From: Bryopsis sp. KO-2023
Taxonomy: Eukaryota > Chlorophyta > Ulvophyceae > Bryopsidales > Bryopsidaceae
Assembly: GCA_030272585.1 (NCBI GenBank)
Contig: BSYQ01000001.1
Location: 1,798,001 to 1,862,000 of the forward strand
DNA length: 64,000 bases
Direction: 5' to 3'
A program made the translations under genes and the position numbers. Numbering within the stretch: the first letter of the stretch is position 1; each line of letters starts with the position of its first letter. The notes under the pieces were generated by a model. That model searched no databases and was not told the DNA's origin. It worked only from the letters and a program-made list of their open reading frames with translations. This document shows, in pieces, positions 45,780 through 56,939 of the stretch.

Positions 45780-47329
45780 TCCATTGGTGCAGAACCTCAA
45801 TCGATGCTATTTCTGGGACCCCCTGGAGTTGGGAAAACCACAGTGATTCGTGAAATGGCAAGGGTACTGTCCGACGGTCTGAGGAAGCGTGTGGTGGTGG
45901 TCGATACATCCAATGAGATCGGTGGGGATGGGGATGTTCCTCATGCTGCCATCGGAAGTGCCAGACGAATGCAAGTCAGCGATCCCACCAAACAGCATCA
46001 TGTCATGGTGGGTGCGAAATCCTCCTCCAATTGCATCTCCAGCGCAGTGTTTGTGCGTTTCAATAACAAGATTCCACGTACAAATCCCGTTAAGCCTTTT
46101 CTTTTGGAAGGGAGGGGGGGGGGAGAAGTGTATGAAACAACTTTTTAATCGTAATCCTATAATATAAAATAACTAAAAAAAATAAAAGGTCTAATTTTAT
46201 GAAAATACGTGCCTCTGTAAAAAAAATTGTAATCAATCTGTATCTTTTACTTGGTAATCAGGTGTGTAAACATTACTCTACAATACATTGCGTTCCAATT
46301 TTCTTTGGCGTTTTTTTGTTCAAAAGAAGCCGCTGGATAGTTGCGCTGATTGGGTTTTTTTTTAAACTGTCTGGTGGTGCTGTGGTTTACAGATTGAGGC
46401 TGTCGAGAATCACATGCCTCAAGTGGTGATTGTGGATGAGATCGGGACAGAGGCCGAGGCGCTGGCATGCAGAACCATTGCTGAGCGTGGAGTAACTCTG
46501 GTTGCAACTGCTCATGGACAGTTGTTGGAAAACCTGATCAAAAATCCAACGCTATCAGACCTTATCGGTGGAGTAGAAACAGTCACTTTGGGGGATGATG
46601 CAGCCAGGGCTCGACGAACGCAGAAAACGGTAGGGAAAACTGTGGACTCGCTTGTTTCTATGGATTCGATAGGAAACCCGGCAAACACAAATACCATATG
46701 GAGGGAGGGTTGCACTCTGGGATGAACAGCACTCGATTTGTGAGTCGGTCTACTATGAGAACGGTTGCTCTTGGCTGTTTCGATGCCTTATCATTCCGAC
46801 CAACAGGTGTCCGAAACAAAGATTCGAAAGCAAGAATTGGCCAAGCAGTTTCTTGTGAACTGTATACGTAGGTTCTGGAGCGTCGGGCGCCCCCCACTTT
46901 TTCAATCGTCATTGAAATGAGGGATAGATCGTTCTGGGTCACCCACTGGGTGGAGGAATCGGTGGACTCCTTATTGCTGGCGAATTGCCCTTTGGTTCAG
47001 GTGTGGAAAGAATCGAATGCCTCTGTTTGTCTTGTCTTGTGTGCTTTTTGCAAATATCTGTACAATTTCTGCGCAGCATCCCATGGTTTGCAGGGTTTGC
47101 CCTTGGAAAGAAAACACACATGCATTTATCTGATTGTCTGTTTTTGTTTCAGGTGCGGCGAAGGGATCCGACGGACAAGAGGGTGATTGTAGAAGAAGTG
47201 AAATATGATACATGTGATTCTCTGGAATCTTTTGCGGAAGCTTCCAACCAAGGAGCAGCTTCCAGTGGGGTGGGGGATTTCATGGAGGCCTACCAGGATG
47301 TCAACAACTTCAATGAGATTGAGGTGTGA
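44238..47329 (+). CDS. SPD1: Nuclear Ycf45/SPD1-type P-loop ATPase, plastid-targeted
   Basis: Eight exons in phase give about 471 residues: 44238-44558, 44803-44865, 45026-45103, 45404-45599, 45793-46007, 46393-46629, 46872-47000 and 47153-47329. The first 85 residues are basic, with many Ser/Thr and few acidic residues ('[20 protein letters not shown]'), as in a plastid transit peptide. The core shows '[10 protein letters not shown]', '[20 protein letters not shown]', '[18 protein letters not shown]', Walker A 'GPPGVGKTT', Walker B '[13 protein letters not shown]' and 'VTLVATAHG'. This is the Ycf45 / SpoIIIAA-like family; ycf45 is plastid-encoded in red algae, and Arabidopsis SPD1 is the nuclear plant form needed for plastid development. 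The biochemical role is unclear. The C terminus is acidic and Asn-rich. A TG repeat abuts the acceptor of exon 5. Confidence 0.9.
45736..45776. repeat. TG dinucleotide microsatellite in an intron
   Basis: About 20 perfect TG units within the intron between exons 4 and 5 of the Ycf45/SPD1 gene. It ends 16 nt before the acceptor, so it occupies the place of the polypyrimidine tract. Confidence 0.95.
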
Positions 47330-49126
47330 AAGGGCTCTGGGCAACATAGTTTTTGTACTGTCGCATCTCGACCGAATGGACCAACGTATTGCAGATCGAA
47401 CCTTGAAGGAAATCTGTTTCCCTGGCATGCATCCTGAAACTTTCAAGCGATTTGAAGGGTCCTTCCTGTTCAGAAAGCAAAAATATCATATGCCTTCCTC
47501 CTGAAGAGAATCTGGCACCATCGATCAATCGTGCAATTTATCTTAAAGGATTTGATGAAGCTGAAAGCTGCAGCAGTGACTGCCCTGGAGTTCTGCAATT
47601 CCTTTTTGAATTCATATCTGCAATATTTCTGCCTTCAGGAAGGGGTGCATGAGTAGTTTTTGCTGTGGTTTGCGCTGCAGGACTTTCCATTTCCAAGTGA
47701 ACCTCAGGGCTACAGCATGAATGGTAGCAGTCATCAGGGGGGGAAGAGAGGAAAAGGCAAAAAATAGAGCGCAGGTTCTATGCAGGTTTTATTCGTTTCG
47801 CATGGCTGAGGCTTCTGTAATTCTCTTGTACATCATGCAATCCTCATGCATTGTATTCTACTGGACAGCCTTGTGGCAAAAAAAAAACCGAAAAAGGAGC
47901 CCTAGAGAGTCTGCAATCTTGTACGAATCTTTGTGGGGTCCTCCTCCAGGAAAACATAGTTTTCTGGCTAATTGTCAGACATTCTATTGAAAACCCCCAG
48001 AAAACAATGCAAAGCTCTGTGCAGGAATGCACTAACAGTTTTTTCTGCCACATGTCGATTGTTTCAGGATTTTTAAGATATTGTTTCGTCCGGACCGATC
48101 TGTAACAATATGTTAACTAAAGGACTGGGATGCAAACTCGAGCAAGAGGAGGTTACCCTTTTAAGTCTAGTCTCAGTATGTGCAATTCATAAAGAGTATT
48201 TTTATCTGAATAATAAAAAAAAACTCTTCACTGTGAATTATTTCTACCAGTGTTCCTTGTTATTTCACCCCAAACACATTTCCAAGCGATCGGCCATCAA
48301 TCTCAGACATTCCCCGCCCCAGGAAATCACACTTATTGATCGAAAGAAGGTGGTCTCTTTTTCTTTTTTCTTTTTTTCAAGCATTCACTGCTGTGTACGA
48401 GTCGTTCCCCCCCCCCCCCCTTGTCTTTCTTTATCCAGACCTCTTTCCCTGAATTCCCACTGACAGGATTATTCTCAAATTTGCTTATAACCCCCCTACC
48501 TGCAAGTGCACCCCCATCCCACCGATAAATAAAACAACATTCCAACACTGCATTTATAAAAAGAAAAACACCACAATATCAGGGAGCCCGACTTTCAAAA
48601 ATCTCACCCTTCGCATTCAAGAACCTCTACCCGCCAAAATAATGACACACTTCCTTTTTTTTCTTCACAGTGCTCAAAAATTCCCACCCACCCCTTTCCC
48701 CCCGTCAGCCCCCAAAATCGTTCAGCACCAATCCAATGAGCATCTCTCAATTTTCCCTCCAAAAAACCTTAGAAAATAAAAAATAAAATACAGAAAAAAA
48801 AACTAGCAAAGCGATCATCCGAGCCTATTCCAGTCTCGTCTTTTTCCTTTTCCCTCAGAACATTTTCTATAAAAGCTCCACAACTGTTCTGTAATGTACA
48901 CAGCCCTCCCATGGAGTGGCCAGTTCCCAGCGAAATCGCCAGAAATAGTGAACTTGACACTCTTGATGGTCCCAACCTTCAATCCGATCAAGGTCAATCA
49001 GTCTTCTGTTTCATATCCTTTTCAAGTTTTTTCCTTTCTGTTTTCCCGAGTCACCCGGTGTGGGGTGGTTCAAACTCGTCCAGCCGTCGGAAACTGGGAT
49101 CGCATCTTTTTTAATCTCTTTTTGGT
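47330..49126. other. Convergent 3' flanks, no firm gene
   Basis: About 1.8 kb between converging genes. It contains a C12 run near 48408-48420. On the minus strand, 48815-48997 encodes 60 protein-like residues ('TLIGLKVGTIKSVKFTISGD') that could be a missed terminal exon of the neighbouring coiled-coil gene, but I find no splice model that proves it. The rest looks like 3' UTR. Confidence 0.4.
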
Positions 49127-49805
49127 TCAAGTCGAAGACAGGCTGGAGTACTTGGCTCCATCTATCGTACAGTGCTTGAACACGCCGCAGACGTTGTCCA
49201 ACATCCGAAACATCCACGGCGTTTTCATTTTATGCACCAATGACCTGAGTTCTTCGAGCTCTCTCGAAATCGACCTCAAGCTGTCCCCCAGGTGTTCGTT
49301 ATCGTCGCGATTTTTCTGCTGCACGAGCGTGCGCTGGGTTTTTTCCTGCTCCAGACTCTTGTGAATCTCACCGAACTCTTTCTGCAAGCACTGCGCTTGT
49401 TTGTCGACCTGCTCTTGCATCAACATCAGGTGCTGACGTTCGCGCGACACCTCCGACGCCAGCTCCTCGGAGATGTTATCCAGAACCGCTTCCAAGCGAC
49501 CCTCCAAGTGCGACAGAGAATCGCGGACGTAGCCCTCGACGGAGTCGGGGCTCGTCAGCTCAGGATCGCACATGAACAAACTCGGGTCGTCTTCCGGATC
49601 TCTCTGAGAAACCAAAACGAGACGCACAACGCACAAGACAAACATAAGCCAGCCGTGCGCGTGGAATTCCGCTCTTGAATCCGAAAAAGGATGGGTCTCA
49701 CACTAAACGTACCAGAACTTGAACGGGGGCGTGCAGCTGAACGTCCGTCGGGGAGCACGAGTCGTGAAATGGTGGCTCCTCCACAGAGACGTTTTTCGTT
49801 TCCAT
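49127..49805 (-). CDS. Small coiled-coil protein, possibly SF-assemblin-like
   Basis: Two exons, 49805-49713 and 49603-49127, join in phase 0 to about 189 residues. The N terminus is 'METKNVSVEEPPFHDSCSPT'. After residue 55 almost everything is amphipathic coiled coil: 'LSHLEGRLEAVLDNISEELA', 'EVSRERQHLMLMQEQVDKQA' and 'DSLRSISRELEELRSLVHKM'. The length and pattern recall striated-fibre assemblin, a flagellar-root protein, but no diagnostic motif is visible. The last 30 residues are doubtful: another frame over the same bases reads 'GQRLRRVQALYDRWSQVLQP', which looks more like protein, so a further splice or a longer C terminus is possible. Confidence 0.55.
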
Positions 49806-50389
49806 CCTTGCTAAGAAAACAGTTCTTCAAACACGGCGCGGTGCTTGGGGTACACTCGGCGCGAACGAAAAGAGAGGCAATGCCAGGCTTTACAAACAAT
49901 GCTTTCGACACTCAAGGACTCGTCCGAGCTCTGACTCGCCTGTTGATGGTACTTGATAGAAAGCTGACGCTTCCGTACAGTCCCAATGTTGCTGCTTGCC
50001 AAGGTCGGACTGGCAGAAGTCGGGAATCTGTCAAACGGTTTGCGGTTCTGGGTAGTTTGGACCTCACAATTGGTGGGCGGATTCCGAACTTGTGGATGAT
50101 TGCTGCTCAGGGCATCTCCTTGATTGGGCTTTAAAAATTGAGGTGGCTTTTGGAAAGAGACAACGTGCCCGAGGGAAGAAGAACTTAGTTGATTGAAAAG
50201 TGTGACCCTCCATCCTAACACCTTCACTATCCATGACCAGGCAGGGGCTTGAGGGAGTCGACCTAGCATCCTGCTGGCAAAAGAGGTAAAGCCTCCGGCT
50301 ATTTCCACACAAATCAAGGATCGGTCTGACAACATCATTCAACCCCAAAGCAATCTCCCCTGGCTGGAACGAACTGACAAATCCTTGCT
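49806..50389. other. Spacer between CWC22 3' end and the small coiled-coil gene
   Basis: About 580 bp between two minus-strand genes. Frames are open on both strands (for example 49811-50338) but none has recognisable domains. It most likely contains the CWC22 3' UTR and the promoter of the coiled-coil gene. Confidence 0.4.
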
Positions 50390-53300
50390 CTAAGAAGACG
50401 CAGTATCTCTTGAATCTGAGTCTGACGATGAACTCGAGGAAGAACTGCCACTGGACGAGGATGACCCAGAGCTGGAGCTCGACCCAGAACTGGAGCTAGA
50501 TTCGCTCGACTCTGAACTGGAGGATTTTTTCTCTGCTTCAGCTGCTAGTCTCTTTTCTGCTTCTATCCGGGGCAACTCTTTCAGGAGCTCCCTCATCTTG
50601 TCGGTGAGGCCACCCAGACCGATGGAGGTGAAAAAGTTGATGGAGAATCGCATGTTGGCCGCAGTGTCTTTCGGGAATATCTGGTCGTACCATTCTGCAT
50701 GCTCCGGCATCTGCAGACGCTCATTCATCTTGATCAAACCGAGGATTTCCGAGAGCTCCTGGAAAACAAAAACAAATACGAAATGGGTAAAATGACTCCA
50801 CATCCGGCAACATGCACCCCTGAATTCAGAAAAAGAAAAAATATCGAAAGTGGCGGACGATTTACACTCTGTTTCATTATGCAGTGCTCGAACCCCACCT
50901 GGAAGAGAATCTTGATGAAAATTCTGGCAGATGATGTCGTGTCTTCTTCGGTCAATCTGATGCAAGAGAGCACTGACCAAGAAATCGCATCCGTGGCCAG
51001 CAGGTGGGCGGACAGCTTGGCATTGTTCCTGAGCTTGTTGGTTTCCAGTCTGTGGATGATGGAGTACTGGAAAGTGAAACTCTCCTCGAACAGCAGCCTG
51101 TACGCTTCCCCCATCATGGCAAATCTTTGAGCCAACAGACCGTAGTATCGGAGGTAGGTCCGCTCCTGACTGCAACACTCGATGATCATCGCGGTGATTT
51201 CGCACTCCTGACCTGGAAAATCCCAACACACATTTGCCAATTTTTTTTTCATTTTCAAAAAAGAAATGAAAGAATCAAATGGGGTTTGTCCCTCCCCAAA
51301 AGGAAGAAAAACACAAACATAAAGATTCAGAGCAGTTGCACATTTCCTCAGCACAACGGCCAACCCACCAGGTTTCAGTTTGATGGACAGCAGCTTGTGG
51401 CCGGCCTCTTCGAAATTCAAACTGGACATGATGGTGAGATAGATCGTACGCCTCAAATTCACGATATCTGTGTCCGTCATATCTTGAATTTCCATTTTAT
51501 CTTCATCATCATCATCGGATGAGTCATCGGATGAGTCATCAGATTCTCCTTCCCCGTCCCCATCCCCGCCAGCTTCTCCGTCACCCTCATCATCGTCCGA
51601 GCTCTCGCCTAATTGAACAATAGCATATTAGTTTTTCCATGCGGACATCAATTCTTTGTCCCCTGGGGAAAGGAGGTGGGAATTCCCTCTCTGGAGTGCT
51701 GTGCATATGCAAGAGAAACGGGTGGTCGGAACAATGCTCCAACGACAATAATCTAGTTGAGGAAAGAGACGTGCAACTTACCGAGAATTTCCTTCTTGAT
51801 GGTTTCGTACTCTTTCTCGCGCTGTTCGATGTCTGGGTCGAACTTGAACACGTCCAAGTTGGTCTCCGGCTGGAGCTCATCCTCGAGAGTGATTTCGTGG
51901 GTGATTTGGTCCTCTTCCTCCACGAGATCCAACTCCGATTGAACAGCAGGGAAACCAGATTTTTCGAATCCTGCTTTCCGAATCGCGAAGAGACCCTCGA
52001 TCATGAACTGGACGCGTTTGTCGATTTCTCCCTCGTGCAAAATTGCCCTCAATCTCTCGAAAATGCTGCAAAAAAGGTCAAAAAGGAAAAATGAACCGTC
52101 ACGGCTGATGTTGAAAAAAATACAAGGATATGATCCCCAAGACACCATCATGTTTTGGTGATTGAAATCTGCCACTCATGCAATCACCACAAAAAAGAAA
52201 CAACTTCATTGATGTCTCTCTCGCTCCTCCCCCCCCAAAAAAAATATATATATATTCAAAAATTATTTGTATTATTTAATTATTTATTTTATTTGAATAA
52301 TTAATGAATGAATGTTTAATTTACATCAGGCAAACTTGCCCAAAGAAGGCCATCCACAACGAGGTGATTTAGCCCTGCCCTTAGTAAGAATCCAGCTCAA
52401 TAAAGTCAGCTCTAGAATTTATTTAAATAAATACAGAGATTTATTCATTTTATAGCTTTTTGAATTTTGAATTTTTCTTCTTTGAATGTGACAACACTTT
52501 TGAATTCTCATTCTTGAAATTAAAGAGAGAAGAAGCCTCACCTATGGAGCCCTTGAGGAGAAAGCTCCTGAAGTGCCGCTCCGACTTCTTTGGTAACAGA
52601 CACAGCCACATCGACACCATCGTTGGATGGGTTTTCCAGCAACACCATCAACAATTCCAGAATCAGCAGTTCGTGCGCGACGCCTTGATTCATCAAATGG
52701 GCCAGAAATTGGGTTGCCGCTATGCACACCGCCTTCTCGTTCCGCCTGTATCCTCTCTTGAACTGTTTCGGCGAAGAACACATAACCCCCTTCTAGTTTC
52801 GCACTGATATTCTCATTCTGAAGGAATCAATATTTTTTACCAGGCCTTTTTTTCCACATGCAAAAGATGCCAAAAAAATCCAACGGAAAAACACATTTAT
52901 TTTTTATTTTTTTTTGGGGGGGGGTGAAAGGGTGTTGGGAGAAACATGTCGTATTAAGTTTCTATTCTATTTTCGACTTACTTGCAGGATGACCCTTTTC
53001 AACAGGAGCTCCCCGATTTCTGGAAACTTTGTGTTGACGACAGCAACCAGGGCGGAGTACACCGGAGTGAACGGGGGCGATGCCATTTGGGATTTCATCA
53101 CCGCTCGACAAAACAGACCTCGGCCCCGAACAAGGTTCTGCACAACAATGGACACCATTATTATTATTATTAGACATTCATAATTTCAAAGCATCCCTAT
53201 GAAACAATCAATCTGTACAATCGGCGAAAAAAACAGGGTTGTCCTGTGGCGATACCAGCGTTTGTGCAAAAACATGGAATTCACTATATCAAGAAACAAG

Positions 53301-54645
53301 GAGCAAAGCCTGTGCTTTCTTGTGCAAATTTTGTATAATTTCTTTTTTCATGTGCAATATTTCATTCAGAGATTTCATCAACCATGGGAAAATAATGACA
53401 AAAGAAATATCACCTCTGAAAACAACTCAGGCAGGATGCTTCTCATATTGGCTGCATTGACTTTATTGATTATTCCGTTCAAACTTTTCCTCAGAGCATC
53501 CCAAGTCAACCTCTGGTAATCCTGGCCCGATTTGTCATCGCATTCCTGCATCATTTGGGCAAGCCTGAACGGCGGAATATAGACACCACCAAACACTCCC
53601 TTCTGAAATCCTTTCAAGGTTTTCACAGTCTCCGCACCCAACGGCCCCGATGGATCCTCGTTTTTTACACCATCCAATTGTCCAGGCTCCAACCTGACAA
53701 TAGAAAAACAAAAGCTTGACTACTTCAGTAACAATAATTTTAGTCCACCTTAAAAAATCCGTACTCCAAAAAAATATATTTCTTAAATGCATCCCGCATG
53801 GAATCAAACTCCCATGCTCTTTGTCTTGAAATAATGTTCCCGAGGAAAAGCCAATGACTAATACTATTTCCAAAATTAGGTACATTGAGAATGAAAGCCC
53901 CACGCATCCTGGCTCTGATGCACAGATGAGAATAATTTCAACCTCAAAATGGATTATTGGTTGAAAATCAAAGCATCCTTAAGCACCATCTCAGAAGCCT
54001 TCAATTCTCAGGTACACCCTTTTCCGATATATTTTTTTTCAGGGGGCAAGGGGATTTTCATCAGCAGCGTTGTTCCAGGCAGGAGAAATTATCCAGTGCA
54101 ATGTGCCAACACCTTTTGGATTCCCTCCCTGATGCTCGCCTGTCGCTTCGTTCTGATTCTCTCCCCTGTTCTGCATATCTCCCTGACCCGTTCCTTCGAC
54201 CATTTCTTTTATCACCACCACGACGCTCCTGGGACCTGTCAGACTGCTCCGAACTCCCCCTCCGATTGGACCTTCTACGCCTATCGCTGTGATCATCATC
54301 TCTTCGTTCAGGACGCCTCCTCTTTCGTGAGGAATATCTGTAACTGGCACACCTCATCTCATTGTCCCACATTCCGGGGGTTAAAAACCGTGAAAGATGA
54401 CCCCTTCCTCGATGCCACTAGAGAGGGGAAATTGTCCCCCATTTTTTCTTTACAAAAAAAAGGAGGTATTAGAGCAATGTGTTTTTAATTTAACAGGTAT
54501 CTATTGTTCGGTACCTTCTGTGCGGCGAGGCACTGCTGTCACTGATCGATTTTTCCCTCCTGCTGCGTTTCCTCCTGGAGCGCTCCGCACGGGGCGAGGC
54601 CGACCTAGAGAGAGATCGACTTCTGTGAGCAGTTGAGCGTCCCAT
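50390..54645 (-). CDS. CWC22: Pre-mRNA splicing factor CWC22 (MIF4G + MA3)
   Basis: Nine exons chain in phase to about 739 residues: 54645-54515, 54337-54113, 53693-53414, 53137-52982, 52762-52542, 52065-51782, 51608-51369, 51212-50899 and 50758-50390. An Arg/Ser-rich N terminus (about 120 residues) precedes the MIF4G domain: '[20 protein letters not shown]', '[20 protein letters not shown]', '[20 protein letters not shown]' and '[20 protein letters not shown]'. An acidic Asp/Ser linker leads to the MA3 domain ('[20 protein letters not shown]', '[20 protein letters not shown]'). The C terminus is poly-Ser with Gly and Asp. CWC22 guides eIF4A3 into the spliceosome for exon-junction-complex assembly and is needed for catalytic activation. 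The domain order is as in human and yeast; the RS N terminus matches the metazoan/plant form. Confidence 0.95.
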
Positions 54646-56939
54646 GCGAGTCCAGCTTTGTGAATTCCGAAGCGTCATCGGCTGAGGTCTTATGATGTTC
54701 GAGCTTGCTGTATCGTACACACACGAGTGTCGATGTCTGACGGAACAGAGATGAAACAATAAAATGAAACGAAACACGTCAATCCAGTTGGGTGTTTGGA
54801 GAACAAGCCCAACCCAACGAAAGAAGGAAAGGGGATAGAGGCAGGGACAAACGATGACATTCCACAAAGAGGATTTTTCCCTCAACCCCTGTGCTTCTCC
54901 CAGGAAGAAAAGCTAATTACAACCTCCAGTGCTCTGATGTCACATTTCCTGAAAGATTACCACAAGGGGGCAGGAAATCCGTTTCTGGGGAGAATATGAC
55001 AAAAAAAAACAAAGAAACAAAACCTTGTTTCTTTGTTGGTAAAGAAGAAAGCAATTTCTGGTGTGTTGGTGAAATGAACCGTTGTTGTCGGAGTGTAAGC
55101 TATTCTTGGGTTCAGCAGAAAGGGGGACACACCCTCTGGAATGTAGATTTCTGATGGTCTGCTGCGAAACACCCCGTGAAAAAGAGCTCCCGTTCGAACA
55201 AAGAAACCAAACAACACAGGGGGCGGGGTAGAATCTGGGGGGTGTTTCAGATGGAAGGCAAATTGCTTGGACCCGAGAGTTCTCCGCTTCCCGTGCGACT
55301 TAGGTGTCTTAGCTGCGTAACAATCTTGATGCTTTTTTTGCGCTGAGTGGGCTGGCTGAACACAAACGTTTTTAATCATCGCCATCGCGAGAGAGGCTAA
55401 CTTTGCTTTGACTTTTTGCCCATATTTTCCTTGCTCCGTGACAATATTTTGTTGCTCTGCTTCTCCGCTCGTGACTTGACCCTAGGTTTTGGGCGTGTGA
55501 AGATCGAAAAAATAGGATTTTACGAATGAGGTGTTGAAAGGTCAGTGGGAGTGGCCGGCTTGGTTTGCAAGGAAACGATAGAGGCGGTCGATAGCCGCAA
55601 CGCCGATCAAGTAGACAGTTCCGTAAGACCGTAAAGACAAGCCGAACAGTTTCGTTTCTTTACTGAACTGGACGGCACTTCCGAAACTGGCGGGCCCGTG
55701 AAACACGGTCCACGGCTTGACCCGGTGTTTGGTTTTCGGGGGCGCTGCGAAGCAGCTGTGATTTCATGGTGTACGTCGATCGTGTTCAGCCTTCGCATCC
55801 AGGGTGGCAAAGAACTTGGACGCGCGTCGAGCGCAGGGAGCGGGGTCAGGGTTGGTGGTTTGGGCGTTTGCGCTGCATTACTCTGACGCTACTACTTGTT
55901 CGGAGTCGGATCTCTACATGTCTGACCTGTCGATTAGTCGGGGGGTTATCCGTTCGTTGAGTGTTTTACTTTTCCTGAGCGATGCCCTGGCGCTTCCGTG
56001 AAGCCGATTTAGCAAAAAGAACTGGCTTGGGGACGGGACTGTGGTTCTCTTATCTCAATGTGGAAAAAACTTGCATCGCAAGCTAGTGGGGGCGGTTGGC
56101 CTCAGAGGCAAGGGGGGGTAGGGCGAGCGTTGGTGAAATTTCTAGAAGCGTTTTCTTTCCGTGTTGGGGGCGATGACTTGTCCAATCCTGCCACACTCCC
56201 GACACTGGTGGTGGAATCGGTGAGGTAATGATGTACTTGATGGGATATTTCCACGGCGCCGCCCTTACACGTGCTATTAATTTATTCGTCGGGAAGCTAG
56301 CATGCCCGACATGGCGACGGGCTTATAGGTGGACATCCATACTCTCGGACCTCACTGACGAGAAAGGGGGGTGAGCTTTCGGAGCTCAGCTGGGCTTGGG
56401 CTGCAACAGACCCACCATTCGCGCGTGGCTTTGAAGCTGAAGCGCGAGCGAGTTCGATAGGGCGGGCTCTACGTGGGGTCCAACGTTGCAAAGAATAGCG
56501 AAACATAGTTACTAACTTAGGTGGGGAGCGGGGGTCCTGGTTTGGTGGAAGGGCTGGGGCGGTTTTCTTTCTGGATTTTCGTGTTTCTTGCTAGACTGCC
56601 GTTTGAGATGGTGGATCTTGCGCAATGCGTGTGCGTTGGCGCGTTTTTCACCTCCTTACAGTAGAAGGGGTCGACGAGGTTTACAACCGTACGTGGAGGG
56701 TCGATGTTGTGACACGTTTCAATTCGTTGCCTTACTCGTTCCAAGGGTTGGATCCTTTGTCCAAAATATCGCTTAGAAGCTGTTCGGGTGGGAATGCGTT
56801 ACCGCGTCGAAAACGCCACCGCGAGGTGGAAGGAAAAAGACAGAAGTTCTCCTTGTAGAATACAGGTCGCAACGTTTTCGTTGACTTGGGTTATGCTCTC
56901 TGATGCCGCGCAGATTTGGGGAGGTACAGTTGAGGAAAG
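54646..56939. other. Divergent spacer between CWC22 and U-box genes, no firm gene
   Basis: About 2.3 kb containing the upstream regions of two divergent genes. From 55400 rightwards the G+C content rises. A minus-strand frame at 54957-55385 (142 codons) starts with protein-like residues but becomes Phe-rich low complexity. No RNA gene or repeat was recognised. Confidence 0.4.
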
